64,000 nt of DNA, taken from contig JAOTOM010005180.1 of the NCBI GenBank assembly GCA_034440615.1, positions 1,281,001-1,345,000 on the forward strand. The letters run 5' to 3'. The translations under genes were made by a program, and so were the position numbers. Each line of letters opens with the position of its first letter. Positions within the stretch are counted from its first letter, which is position 1. Below are positions 47,247 through 59,958 of the stretch, piece after piece. The notes below the pieces were generated by a model. The model had not been told where the DNA came from, did no database searches, and worked only from the letters and a program-made list of their open reading frames with translations. The stretch is from Ashinkailepas kermadecensis (Eukaryota; Arthropoda; Thecostraca; Neolepadidae).

Positions 47247-48230
47247 CCGGTTGCGGGATGCGAACCCAGTTAGGCTCCATGAGTGGACATAATACCGGTG
47301 GCGCCGCTCTGGTGGTGGGTTTGTGAAGGAACTGCTCCAGAGTGGGCTTTCTATGATTAATGCTATACTCTAGTTTCTAGAGGAGGTGCAAGTAATTTCC
47401 AATGATCAAATTTAAACAACATTGAAACAAGCTCTCTTATGATGTGTAGTTCGTTTTATCATTAAATCATTTCATCCTCTCACTTTGCCCTCAACGTGAA
47501 ATGGGAGCAATTGGCCACTTAACATCTTGTAATAAAACGCGTTATGCATCTTCTGTGTGTAACAGAGTTTCCATAAAATGTACTTTTTGGCAATCCCATG
47601 AGTACAATGCTGTCCCGTAATTGTACATGCTGTATCCCGTAAGCGAGCCGGTCTGTCGTCCTGAACTGTAACGCGAGCCGTAACGGTCCTTCCAGCGGCC
47701 GCCGCCGACGCTGCCGTCGCCGAAAATCGAAAGTCCATTTCAAACAATAGGTTCGGGCGGTGCCGAGCCGGTGACCGGGCCGACGCCCGACGGTCGTGAC
47801 GTGTGATTTCATCAGCCATGGCCGGCTGAATGTACTCATTGCACTACCCCGCAGTCAGACGTCTCTGAACAGTCAAGCGACGCGGGTCTGTCGTGCGGTG
47901 GGTCGCACGTTCTAAATTAATAACTGATTTCGGCTCTAAAATTTAGAACTAGGAAATATCGCGGTCGTTCGCTGTCGTGGAACATTTATGTACGTACTTC
48001 CTGGAGTCTGACTGTTTCCGTCTATTTACTCAACATTCTGCACAATACAAATAGTGCAGAGAACTTTGGACCTTTACAACTGAAGTGACGCGAACGCGAG
48101 GTCAAAATCCTGGACTATCACGTGGCCTATATAGAAACTTTACTACATGTGTGATGCGCCGACAATTTCCAACGTTCTTAACTGAACGAAAATTGAACGT
48201 ACTACATTTTGATATCATCTTGAGTAACTT

Positions 48231-48391
48231 GGTTGGTTATTGGTTTTACGACACGTCGACCGTTGAGTCATATAGCGTCGCCAATCTCTCACGCCGATCG
48301 GTCGCGGGCGAAGAGTAGCGACAGGTGAGATTCGAACCCACAATCTTTCGATTGTAAGACGAACATCTTACCCCTAGACCACTCGTCCCCC
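48231..48391 (-). mobile_element. tRNA-derived SINE (family 1)
   Basis: Full-length copy flanked by TCTTGAGTAACTT (48218-48230) and TCTTGAATAACTT (48392-48404). One mismatch arose after insertion, since copy 2 keeps both sites identical. Confidence 0.9.
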
Positions 48392-49272
48392 TCTTGAATA
48401 ACTTCCATGAAGGTTTAACCCAGTCATTTTTGCACTCAATTCCAGGATTTGTGTCTCGAATTATTACATTGTATTCCTTTAAGTTTATATCAGATGTCCT
48501 ACATTAGCGAATTAATTTACAATGTCCTCAAATAAACAGACATAAAATCAGCTGCCTTCTGATGCCATGCTTGACTACTTTTATAGATATCTAACACTGC
48601 CATTGTTGCACTCAATTCCAGGATTTGCGTCTCAAATTATCACATTGTATTCCTTTAAATTGTACATTGCAGCGTATTATTTATTTTGATATTTTGACGA
48701 GGCATCTGAATGTGCCGCTGTGCGTTATTCATTAAAAGAGGGATGTACTGGCAAGAGACTAGCGACATGTTTACTTCCAGATGCGGAACAAGACCAAAAA
48801 ATGGCATTATATGAAAGCAAAGTATCATTTTGTTATTATGTCAAAATACTATGCTGCGCTAATTCAAGAGCCAAAACATTAACCTGGTAAGTTATCAGTT
48901 TCGAACCATTCCTCATATCTCGTCACCATCACCATCATCATCAACTTATTACAAACACCAGAAACAAACAAAAACACTTCCGATAATTGGTGCATTAGAT
49001 CACACGAGCTTTCCTCGTCTCGGCACCGTTTGCCGACAAGGACCCAAGAATCTCGAATTCCCAGCCTCAAATGATCCTCAAAATTGGCCTTCGTGGACCG
49101 ACCGAGGCCGCTGTAGTCAGCGAAGAAAGCCTTGGACAGCACCGCCGACGCCACCGAGTCAGGATGCTCCATTTCTTAAAGTGTATCATTGCCTGTTAAG
49201 TACTTTGCATTAATTTGTTTCGTATCTTCTCATTCCAAAAGTACTGTGTTTAATAGACGCTATCGCCGCTCG

Positions 49273-50130
<858 letters not shown>

Positions 50131-50424
50131 CCCTTATTCCATTGTCGGAGACGACAATATCGAGACTGGACGACCTAAGGAGAATTTGAATGTTACGGTT
50201 CAAAACACGTCAAAAAGATGCATGAAGAGTGTTTCTCTGATGGATGTATGGTGTGCATTGTAAGAAGTAGTGGGCTGTATTTTCGCAACGGTGCCCACAG
50301 TGGCAATGAAGCGAAGAAGAAGAACTTTGGGTTCTTTTACGATGCATTGAACTGCTAGGTCATATTGCGTCGCCTATCACGCTGGTTGGCCGCGGGTGGA
50401 CTCAATCTCGCCGGTTGCGGGATG

Positions 50425-50591
50425 GTTGGTTGGTTGGTTATTGGCTTTACGACACGTCGACCGTTGAGTCATATAGCGTCGCCAATCTCTCACGCCGATT
50501 GGTCGCGGGCGAAGAGTAGCGACAGGTGAGATTCGAACCCACAATCTTTCGATTGTGAGACGAGCGTCTTACCCCTAGACCACTCGTCCCC
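50425..50591 (-). mobile_element. tRNA-derived SINE (family 1), duplicated copy
   Basis: Same insertion as 47081-47246, with identical target-site duplication CCGGTTGCGGGATG on both sides. Carried here by the segmental duplication. Confidence 0.9.
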
Positions 50592-51575
50592 CCGGTTGCG
50601 GGATGCGAACCCCGTTAGGCTCCATGAGTGGACATAATACCGGTGGCGCCGCTCTGGTGGTGGGTTTGTGAAGGAACTGCTCCAGAGTGGGCTTTCTATG
50701 ATTAATGCTATACTCTAGTTTCTAGAGGAGGTGCAAGTAATTTCCAATGATCAAATTTAAACAACATTGAAACAAGCTCTCTTATGATGTGTAGTTCGTT
50801 TTATCATTAAATCATTTCATCCTCTCACTTTGCCCTCAACGTGAAATGGGAGCAATTGGCCACTTAACATCTTGTAATAAAACGCGTTATGCATCTTCTG
50901 TGTGTAACAGAGTTTCCATAAAATGTACTTTTTGGCAATCCCATGAGTACAATGCTGTCCCGTAATTGTACATGCTGTATCCCGTAAGCGAGCCGGTCTG
51001 TCGTCCTGAACTGTAACGCGAGCCGTAACGGTCCTTCCAGCGGCCGCCGCCGACGCTGCCGTCGCCGAAAGTCGAAAGTCCATTTCAAACAATAGGTTCG
51101 GGCGGTGCCGAGCCGGTGACCGGGCCGACGCCGGACGGTCGTGACGTGTGATTTCATCAGCCATGGCCGGCTGAATGTACTCATTGCACTACCCCGCAGT
51201 CAGACGTCTCTGAACAGTCAAGCGACGCGGGTCTGTCGCGCGGTCGGTCGCACGTTCTAAATTAATAACTGATTTGGGCTCTAAAATTTAGAACTAGGAA
51301 ATATCGCGGTCGTTCGCTGTCGTGGAACATTTATGTACGTACTTCCTGGAGTCTGACTGTTGCCGTCTATTTACTCAACATTCTGCACAATACAAATAGT
51401 GCAGAGAACTTTGGACCTTTACAACTGAAGTGACGCGAACGCGAGGTCAAAATCCTGGACTATCACGTGGCCTATATAGAAACTTTACTACATGTGTGAT
51501 GCGCCGACAATTTCCAACGTTCTTAACTGAACGAAAATTGAACGTACTACATTTTGATATCATCTTGAGTAACTT

Positions 51576-51736
51576 GGTTGGTTATTGGTTTTACGACACG
51601 TCGACCGTTGAGTCATATAGCGTCGCCAATCTCTCACGCCGATTGGTCGCGGGCGAAGAGTAGCGACAGGTGAGATTCGAACCCACAATCTTTCGATTGT
51701 AAGACGAGCATCTTACCCCTAGACCACTCGTCCCCC
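51576..51736 (-). mobile_element. tRNA-derived SINE (family 1), duplicated copy
   Basis: Same insertion as 48231-48391, with perfect duplication TCTTGAGTAACTT at 51563-51575 and 51737-51749. Confidence 0.9.
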
Positions 51737-52012
51737 TCTTGAGTAACTTCCATGAAGGTTTAACCAAGTCATTTTTGCACTCAATTCCAGGATTTGTGTC
51801 TCGAATTATCACATTGTATTCCTTTAAGTTTATATCAGATGTCCTACATTAGCGAATTAATTTACAATGTCCTCAAATAAACAGACATAAAATCAGCTGC
51901 CTTCTGATGCCATGCTTGACTACTTTTATAGATATCTAACACTGCCATTGTTGCACTCAATTCCAGGATTTGCGTCTCAAATTATCACATTGTATTCCTT
52001 TAAATTGTACAT

Positions 52013-52900
52013 AAGATGTTCTACATTAGCGAATTAATTTACAATGGTCTCAAATAAGCCGACATAAAATCAGCTGCCTTCTGATGCCATACTCGACTAC
52101 TTTTATAGATATCTAACCCGGTCATTGTTCACCTTTTCGACATGAAGCTTTCCGGCATTACTGAGGTTCTGGCATGCACGTCAAGCGCCGACAGTTGCTG
52201 CCCAGAGGATCCGAAGGGCCGCCGAACGGTGATACGACATAAATAAAGTTCCAGCCTTGATGAATACCAAGCAATATCGGCACCACCACGCTAAAATTGT
52301 GTAGGAGAAATTCACGGTTTTAGATGCATTCTTTCCATTCACGCCCACAGGCATAATGTTCTAAAACAATATCAAAGAAACATGTCGGCCTGAACTCCAA
52401 TGGTGGCGGAAATCATGCCAGGCACATCGCCTATCAAATATGAAAATCTGCCTGTAACTTTGGCATTGGGGCCCATTAACGTTCAAGGAATGGTTCTGCG
52501 CCCCGCATACCATGAATTGCGTGACGGTCAGCGGCGGGCGGCGCCGCCGGCGGACCGCCGGCTATGGTGGATGAAGATAAAGAAAATAGTTCCAGAAGAC
52601 AATACGCAAAGTAACAATATGCGCAATATATAACTGTAAGGGGCAATGAAATTGACGTCTGAAAGCAAGCTAACTTTAAGGTATGCACTTCGCATCATAT
52701 TTTATGGAGACAAAGTATCATAAATTGTAACTATATTCTTCGCGTACACACTAGTGAGCATCCGGGCGCGCTTGTCGCGGGAGCATATTTCAGAGTTCTT
52801 GAATGGCATCAGGAACCTGCCAGTTTTCTTTCTTTACTGGAGTTCCCCCCGATGCCCGCATAAGCATTGCATCTGACGCCAAAAGCACAATCTTGCGATT
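52013..52900. other. Interval without a recognised gene
   Basis: Begins with unduplicated flank of the segmental duplication. The short ORF at 52400-52633 has no recognised domain. Confidence 0.4.
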
Positions 52901-52901
52901 A

Positions 52902-52983
52902 AGAATCAGACACGGTGTCTGATTCTAGGGTGTCTGAGAGTAGGGTGACCCTACGGTAGGGTAGGGTGTCTGAGACACCCTAC
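52902..52983. repeat. Two adjacent near-perfect palindromes
   Basis: AGAATCAGACAC - G - GTGTCTGATTCT at 52902-52926 and GTAGGGTGTCT - G - AGACACCCTAC at 52961-52983, each with a one-base centre. The intervening bases repeat GTAGGGT. Confidence 0.8.
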
Positions 52984-53006
52984 CGACTGAGCTACCACGG
53001 CCCCCG
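52976..53006 (-). mobile_element. tRNA-head fragment (SINE or tRNA relic)
   Basis: The reverse complement reads GGGGGCCGTGGTAGCTCAGTCGGTAGGG, written here only as a pattern: A-box TAGCTCAGTCGG with a G-rich 5' end. There is no B box, so it is not a tRNA gene. It abuts the 38-bp array. Confidence 0.45.
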
Positions 53007-53009
53007 GCA

Positions 53010-53405
53010 ATGAGGCGAGTTTGATCGCTGCGGTGACCACAGTGGCAATGAGACAGGTTTGATCGCTACGGTGACCACAGTGGCAGTGGGGCGGGTTTGA
53101 TCGTTGCGGTGACCACAGTGACAGTGAGGCGAGTTTGATCGCTGCGGTGACCACAGTGGCAGTGGGGCGGGTTTGATCGTTGCGGTGACCACAGTGACAG
53201 TGAGGCGAGTTTGATCGTTGCGGTGACCACAGTGACAGTGAGGCGAGTTTGTCGCTACGGTGACCACAGTGGCAGTGGGGCGGGTTTGATCGTTGCGGTG
53301 ACCACAGTGACAGTGAGGCGAGTTTGTCGCTACGGTGACCACAGTGGCAGCGAGGCGGATTTGATCGTTGCGGTGACCACAGTGGCAGTGAGGCGAGTTT
53401 GATTT
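53010..53405. repeat. ~38-bp minisatellite
   Basis: About ten copies of GGTGACCACAGTGGCAGTG followed by GGGCGGGTTTGATCGTTGC or the GAGGCGAG variant. Two units lack three bases (TTTGTCGC), showing indel slippage. Confidence 0.92.
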
Positions 53406-54812
53406 TTGTATGAGGTAGGTGTGTGCATTTAGCTGAGACATTCCCAATCACAACTTTGCTAGGAGGGTGTTATCTACCTCTGTATCTAACAGAATACATT
53501 TTGGTGCGGTTAGCACCCCGAAAACCTTAAGTTTCTTTTGCAATCCTAGGTAATTCATGAATATTTTGGTTGAGATGAGTTACCTTATGGCGCCGGATAG
53601 CTGGTTTCATAGGCTAGTTGTAGAAGGAATGAGTGAATGTTTATAGCCAGATGTCTTATTTCTGGCCATGTGTCGTGAGCCTGTCATGTGTCTTGATTAA
53701 TTCATCGTATACGACATCGCAGCAGTCGAAGTAAGGTCGCACAAAAGTAGTTTACATTTTGTCGACGATGGTTCTCGATAAATATGGAGCAATGGGGTCG
53801 AGGGGGCTTGAAGCTGCGTGGCGAAGCCACTTGGGTTCTTGATGTGCCGTAAGTCACCAGTAGGAAAAACACCGTATTCGATTGGCTGGAGCACATCGCT
53901 GCGTATTTCTATGCTTCGCTTCGGTTTCGTATGCTGGGCTTCCGGACTAATATACAGACGTGCAAAAGCGCTCGAGTCATTGCTGTCCAGTCCGCTAATT
54001 TCAAACAAGTCAACGCATAGGTTAATTTGGATCAGTTCAGAACCACACTCATTTGTATTCCGACAAAATTACACACAACTTACGCATTCAACAACAACTC
54101 AACAACATTGTATACTCAACATTCATTCATAGCTGACAGTAATCCACCATGCTGCCGAGTTGTGTTCTGGTGCTGACAATTGACATGCAGATCGGTTCCA
54201 GTCGGGTGCACCCGTGTCAGGGTCAGCAGTTTCGGGACCGAGGAAGATCAACAGTCGCCATGCTACGCCATCCGGACACTCGCGTCGCAACTAAATCGAG
54301 TCGCAGTGCCGCTATGATGACCTTCAGCACAATCACCTGAATCTCAGTCGATCCAGAGCACTTCATCAGAATCCACAATGTTCAGCAAATGACTTCCGGT
54401 GCTGGAGGGTAGTTCTCGGACGGGGTCGATCCGGCATTTCATGACATCGCTCATGGTAGCAGCCTTCCGGAACCGATCTCTGGACCGATCTCTGGATCTC
54501 TGGACCGATCTATGGCCGAGATAATTGAGCGTCACGGGCTTTGCCCTAGGCGCAACCTTTGATCTCCAGTCCCTTGAAGCCGACCTGCCCTACTGCTGAT
54601 GAAGGCGGCTGCATTTCCAGAGTTATTTCTTGGGCTTGGAAGACTTACTGAAACCATCCAAGTGGCTTCCACCGCGCCCGCAACTTCCGCCGCGCTGCTC
54701 GGCTGGTGTGTGCCGTTTTCCACCGATGAAGTGGTACCGCCGGTCGGTTTGATCTAGTTGGCTGCCGGGCCGGGGGCGGAAACGTTCTGAATCGGTCGCC
54801 AGCAGCCACCGG
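53406..54812. other. Region downstream of the mucin-like gene
   Basis: Probably includes its 3' UTR next to 54813. Overlapping ORFs at 53697-54132 show no recognised domain. A short GATCTCTGGACC repeat lies near 54475-54510. Confidence 0.4.
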
Positions 54813-55322
54813 TCAGTTCCTCACCGTGTCAACACGATTCCGATCGCCCTTCAGCCGATTCCCAGCCTCCAGCAACCGATTCAAGACGCTGCCGTGCTTG
54901 CGCAGTATGTTCGAGATCGACTTGTGGTCGAGCTTGCCGTCGAGCCGGACGGGCGTGGCGGACACGACGGAGGTGCGCCGACACGTGCCCAGCGTGTGCG
55001 TGACCGTGGCGGCCGGTACGACGTGAGTGACGTCACGAGTGACGGTGGTGCGACTGGTGCGCAGCTCCGTCGCCAGCTCCGTGGTGCGCGCGTGCACCGT
55101 TCGCGTGGTGACCGCCGTCCTTGTGACGGTGTGAAGACGCGTCACGGTCGTCACACGCGCTACAAACTTGTACGTGGTGCGCAGAACAGTGGCGCGGACG
55201 GTGGTGGTGATGGGCCGCGGCAACGTGACCGTCGCCCTGACGTAGTTGTTGACGGTGTTGGTGATTGAGACGTGATCGGTGATTGTTCGAAAGCGTGTTT
55301 CCGGTATGTACTTGGGCACCAC
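54813..55322 (-). CDS. Mucin-like protein, terminal exon with Thr/Val/Arg strand-like domain
   Basis: Last coding exon (169 codons plus TGA). The acceptor is TGCCTCTCTGCCCGCCAG before 55322, phase 0, which matches the phase-0 donor of exon 55990-57679. The sequence starts VVPKYIPETRFRTITDHV. It goes on with dense alternation of Thr, Val and Arg (VRATVTLPRPITTTVRATVL type) for about 100 residues. It ends in a charged helix-like tail (SNILRKHGSVLNRLLEAGNR) close to the C-terminus. I do not recognise the domain. The alternation suggests extended beta strands, and a single Cys occurs near LGTCRR. Confidence 0.7.
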   Translation of the reverse strand: MVPKYIPETRFRTITDHVSITNTVNNYVRATVTLPRPITTTVRATVLRTTYKFVARVTTVTRLHTVTRTAVTTRTVHARTTELATELRTSRTTVTRDVTHVVPAATVTHTLGTCRRTSVVSATPVRLDGKLDHKSISNILRKHGSVLNRLLEAGNRLKGDRNRVDTVRN

Positions 55323-55989
55323 CTGGCGGGCAGAGAGGCACGCTACAGAAATGCATCGGTTGTCAACTTGGATACAAAGTATGTGACTGATTTCGGCTAA
55401 AAGTTGTATCTGTGAAATACATGATGACCCGAACCAAGTCAACAAAATCACTCAGTCCAGAGTATTCAACGGACACATCAATTACATGCCTGTAGTTAAG
55501 ATCCTCATCTTTAGGAACAAGCCTTGCTAGGGGTTGCTAAATTATACTCGTCAACCCCGATTTGATTGCCTTTCGATGGATTGACTACCTTTGACAGCCC
55601 ATTGGCCCCTAAAAAAATATGTATTTGCTGGGCAACTTATTGCCCGTTCTGTTCCCCGCTGCATGTTCTGCATCACCAATAAGGTTACTCAACTTCACGG
55701 AAAAGTTTCAATGTGTGAGAACACCCTTGCACCCTATCCTGCTGAGTGTTAACCCATGAACAAAAAGAACTACTGCAGTTACACGAGAATGGTGTGAAAT
55801 CGCTGTTGTTACCCCGTCTTGGCGCGAATATCCCGTCCGCCGGTCTTCAAGCACAAAAATGTGACCAAACCATAGCTTTGAGGTTAGGGTCTTCAGAATG
55901 CGATTATTTAGCCCTATCATCTACTATCATGCAGTGTTCATCCCGCATGACTCACCTGGCACCTAAGCCCGCCCTGGAGTGCCCCTCAC
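55323..55989 (-). other. Intron of the mucin-like gene
   Basis: 667-bp intron from CAG/GTGAGG to CCCGCCAG. It contains no recognised element. Confidence 0.65.
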
Positions 55990-57679
55990 CTGGTACTGAA
56001 AGGCCGTCAAAACACGACGTGGCAGCACCAGCATGGCCGGGCCGATCGTCCACCACAGCTGGGTGACAGTCGAGTCGTAGCGAAACAGCGTCGTGCTCGT
56101 CACGTACCGCAGCACCTCGGTGTGGTGAACAGAGTGCACTTGGCTGGTTGCGGTGCGGTGGACGTACCTCGTCCTCGTCACCGGCACAAAGATTGGTGGA
56201 GGGCAGTCATGGTCCCGTGGCGGTGCTGGAGTGGTCGGTATTGGTGTCGTAGGTGGTGGTGTCGTAGGTGGTGGTGTCATAGGTGGTGGCGTCATAGGTG
56301 GTGGTGTCATAGGTGGTGGTGTCATAGGTGGTGGTGTCGTAGGTGGTGGTGTCATAGGTGGTGGTGTCGTGATCGTTGTTGGCATTGTAGTCGTAGTTGT
56401 TGTGGTAGTCGTAGTGGTAGTCGTTGCTGTTGTGGTAGGCGTTGTGGTAGGCGTTGTCGCTGTTTGAGTCGTAGTTTTTGGAGTTGTAGTCGTTGTTGGA
56501 GTTGTAGTCGTTGTTGGAGTTGTAGTCGTTGTTGGTGTTGTAGTCGTTCTTGGTGTTGTAGTCGTTGTTGGTGTTGTAGTCGTTGTTGGTGTTGGTGTTG
56601 TAGTCGTTGTTGGAGTCGTGATCGTTGTTGGCGTTGTGGTCGTTGTGGGTGTCATGGTTGTTGTTGGCGTTGTGGTTGTAGTCGTTGGCATAGTCGTTGT
56701 TGGTGTGGTGGTTGTTTTCAGCGTTGTTCTTTGTGTGGTTGTGGTAGTCGTGGTCGGTGTAGTCGTGGTCGGTGTAGTCGTGGTCGGTGTAGTGGTTGTT
56801 GGTGTAGTGGTTGTTGGTGTAGTGGTTGTTGGTGTAGTGGTTGTTGGTGTAGTGGTTGTTGGTGTAGTGGTTGTTGGTGTAGTGGTTGTTGGTGTAGTGG
56901 TTGTTGGTGTAGTGGTTGTTGGTGTAGTGGTTGTTGGTGTAGTGGTTGTTGGTGTAGTGGTTGTTGGTGTAGTGGTTGTTGGTGTAGTGGTTGTTGGTGT
57001 AGTGGTTGTTGGTGTAGTGGTTGTTGGTGTAGTGGTTGTTGGTGTAGTGGTTGTTGGTGTAGTGGTTGTTGGTGTAGTTGTTGTTGGTGTAGTTGTTGTT
57101 GGTGTAGTTGTTGTTGGTGTAGTGGTTGTTGGTGTAGTGGTTGTTGGTGTAGTGGTTGTTGGTGTAGTGGTTGTTGTTGGCGTAGTGGTTGTTGTTGGCG
57201 TAGTGGTTGTTGGTGTAGTGGTTGTTGTTGGTGTAGTGGTTGTTGTTGGTGTAGTTGTTGTTGGTGTAGTTGTTGTTGTTGGTGTAGTTGTTGTTGTTGG
57301 TGTAGTTGTTGGTGTAGTGTTGTTGGTGTAGTGGTTGTTGGTGTAGTGGTTGTTGGTGTAGTGGTTGTTGTTGGTGTAGTGGTTGTTGTTGGTGTAGTTG
57401 TTGTTGGTGTAGTGGTTGTTGGTGTAGTGGTTGTTGTTGGTGTAGTGGTTGTTGTTGGCGTAGTGGTTGTTGGTGTAGTGGTTGTTAGTGTAGTGGTTGT
57501 TGGTGTAGTGGTGGTTGTTGTAGTGGTGGTTGTTGTAGTTGTTGTAGGTGTGGTAGTGGTCGTGGACGTAGTTGTAAAGATATAGAAAAATGGTGGCTTC
57601 TTTTTTAGTTCCCTTAATTTATTTACGGTTTCGTGCACGGTACTTGTGAGATTGAATATATTTGTAGGCCGAAACTTGA
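55990..57679 (-). CDS. Thr/Pro-rich mucin-like repeat exon, with a likely frameshift
   Basis: The acceptor is GTTTGTTTCCAG before 57679 (phase 1 in) and the donor is TACCAG/GTGAGG after 55990 (phase 0 out). On the gene strand it encodes [15 protein letters not shown], a Lys/Pro turn, then more than 350 residues of TTTTP-type repeats (15-bp unit). After these come TTPPPM repeats (56230-56370), a Cys-containing linker ([12 protein letters not shown]), and a T/V/R stretch ending WWTIGPAML...FQYQ. Such repeats are heavily O-glycosylated in secreted or cell-surface mucins. Near 57314-57326 one unit is 14 bp instead of 15 (GTAGTGTTGTTGG), which breaks the TTTTP frame. This is either a sequencing or assembly slip in the repeat, a polymorphism, or a true lesion. 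The signal peptide and upstream exons are beyond what I could place. Confidence 0.7.
56230..57560 (-). repeat. 15-bp coding microsatellite/minisatellite
   Basis: Units are GGTGTAGTGGTTGTT on the plus strand, with 18-bp variants carrying an extra GTT and, at 56230-56380, GGTGTCATAGGTGGT units. Almost perfect homogeneity at 56800-57070 indicates recent expansion. Confidence 0.95.
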
Positions 57680-58589
57680 CTGGAAACAAACAAAATAGAG
57701 CTTTATTGTTTTGCTTCAGGAATGAGTGAACGGGCAGTACGGAACAGACTGTGGATGATTACACTGCAGAATTGTTCAACTGAGGCGATACTATCGTTAC
57801 GCGAGGCGATCATGGTTGAGGACCCGCCACAAGAAAATAACACAATCCAGCATCTTTGCATGCCCGATTCTGGAATACAACTAGCGTCTATAGCATGACA
57901 CCAATACTACAAGAACACATGGGTGTAATTACCGGGGATCTGGGGCAGATGCCCCCCCCCAATTTCTGAAGTAGCGATGTGCCCCCTTCATTTTTTCGTG
58001 TCCCCGCCCCAGCTTTAGCTACCTGAGCATGATCGCCGCAAAATTCTACTTAATCATTTATAAAGTGAAAATATATATGCAAAAGAATCACCAAAAATAC
58101 TAGAAGCCAATCTAGCCAATGGCCGGGCTTCACAGTCTATCTGTCGTCACAAAATCTCCGAATGGTAAATCAGCAAACGGCAGAAATTTCTGCTTCCAGG
58201 CCATTCTTGAATAGCATTAATCTTGACCATCTAGTGTTTTCGATTGGGTGGAAAATTGTGCTTTGCAAGGCAACAAATTTGCATTATCGCACGGGTTTAT
58301 GCGTCTTAGGATGCATTCCCCCGCGCATATCTTAATGTATCTTGAACAAAAGTGACTCTTGGTGTCCTTCGGTATCTGCAAGACCATGGAGTGGGGTCAT
58401 GGGCAGCCTTAAGCAGTGTACGCCAAGTTAACGTGGTATTTGTATTCGTATTCAGGGACGAGTTCGCCAGAGGCGTATTTGTGTTGACATTGGCATTCAG
58501 CGACGGCTTTATGATCATTCGAATCAATTACCACAAGTGCTTCTGCTTATACTGAGCTCGCTGGAAGCAACTACATAGGTCTCATATTA
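57680..58589. other. Interval upstream of the repeat exon
   Basis: Intron side of the mucin-like gene. 57935-58010 (GGGGATCTGGGGCAGATGCCC) is a decayed transposon-end-like patch. No exon identified. Confidence 0.4.
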
Positions 58590-59958
58590 CCACTTTAACG
58601 GTCAAGGTCCAATCAAAACCAGTTTCTTCGGTCGTCTTCCATTTTTTTCACCCAAACCTCCCCAAATCTGGTATCAAGCGATAGCCTGTGGTGAGCAATC
58701 GTGCAACATTTCAAACCGGTACATGTCAAGGTCAAACTTCTAGGTCAAAGGTTAGCTTGATTTATTAGATGGCGATATTGAAGCGATATCGACCGAACGC
58801 GAGGCTCGGTTGCCATCGCTTCAATTTCCATCAAATTGGCGTCATTCGACGTGGCTTGTTATCGGTATTAGAAAGCTAAGCAATCGAATTATTTTTGCAA
58901 TTGCAAAGGCCAAGCTGATCCTTCGGTCGCCTCAACTTTTTCGTTTTCGCTCAACCTTATCCAAATCTGGTATTAAGCGATAGCCAGTGGTGAACACTCG
59001 AGTAACATTTCAAACCGGGACATGCCAAGGTCAAAGGTTTGAATGAGTTCTTCGATGGCATCTCGTTTCGTCGCTATGGCTTCAATTTGCAGAAAATTGA
59101 TGTCATTCGGCGTCGCTTGCTGTGCGGTATCAGAATGTTGATAATTCGACATAATCTCGACGGGTCAAAATTCAAGTTGATTTCTTCGGACGCCTCGCAT
59201 TTCTTTGGGTTTTCGCCCAAACATACCCAGATCCACTATCAAGCTGTGGCCCATGGTGAACACTAATAACATTTTTAAACCGCGATATGTCGAGGTAAAG
59301 TCTCAAGGTCAAAGGTTAGCTTGAATTTTTCGAAATCCCCGAAATTCGTCGCTATAGGTTCAATTTGCACCACTCGACATTCGACGACCATTCGACGTGG
59401 ATTGTGCCGCATTATAATGTTAAGAAATCGAACAATTTCAAGGGTCAAAGGTGAAACCAATTTCCTTGGTCGCCTAGCATTTTTTAGCCCGCAATAGCCC
59501 GTAGTGAACCTCGAGTAACATTTCAAACTGGGACATGTCAATGTCAAGCCACGAGGCCAGCCAAGGTTGGCTTAAATTGCTCGAAGTCCTCGCGCCTCGT
59601 CGTTATGTCTTCAATTGTCATCAAGTAGGTGTCATTCGATGTGGCGTAAGGCGCCACATCGAAAGGCGCCACATAAAGGCAAACTGTTCAGAAATTACAT
59701 TAATTTTCAAAGTCTAAGGTCGAACTCATTTCTTTGGTACCCCGCGTTTCTTCGTTTTCTGCCTAAGCTACCCGTGTTTGGTATCAAGAGATAGCCCGTG
59801 GGCAACCCTCGAGTAACATTTCAACCCGGGACATGTCAGGTAAAGCCTCAAGGTCAAATGATAGTTAATTATTCAAAGTCCTCGCGCTTCGTCGTTATGG
59901 CTTCAATTTGCATTATGTGGGTGTCATTCGACGTGGCTTGCCGTACGATACCAGAAGG
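58590..59958. repeat. Decayed satellite, ~250-300-bp units, five copies
   Basis: The landmark ACATGTCAAGGTCAA or a variant recurs at about 58722, 59019, 59285, 59533 and 59830. Shared blocks include CGTCGTTATGGCTTCAATTTGC, written here in part as GCTTCAATTTGC, then GTCATTCGACGTGGCTTG and ATCAAGCGATAGCC. Identity between units is low, so the array is old. Confidence 0.8.

Larger units (their letters stand above)
45796..48667. repeat. Tandem segmental duplication, copy 1 (2.87 kb)
   Basis: Starts TGCAGCGTATTATTTATTTT and ends TTTAAATTGTACAT. Immediately followed by copy 2 in the same orientation. Outside the compound repeat the copies differ by only scattered single bases, so the event is recent. 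It contains two family-1 SINEs, both duplicated with their target sites. ORFs at 46007-46300 (minus) and 47472-47819 (minus) recur in copy 2 without recognisable domains. Confidence 0.93.

Noticed and set aside
47472..47839. Small gene MADEITRHDRR... duplicated at 50817-51164
   Set aside because: Two overlapping frames are equally open, the differences between copies are not biased to silent sites, and no domain is seen. Conserved only because the DNA duplication is recent.
56122..57585. 487-aa plus-strand ORF rich in Cys/Ser/Trp
   Set aside because: Antisense of the TTTTP repeat. The minus strand has proper splice sites and non-repeat coding sequence on both sides.
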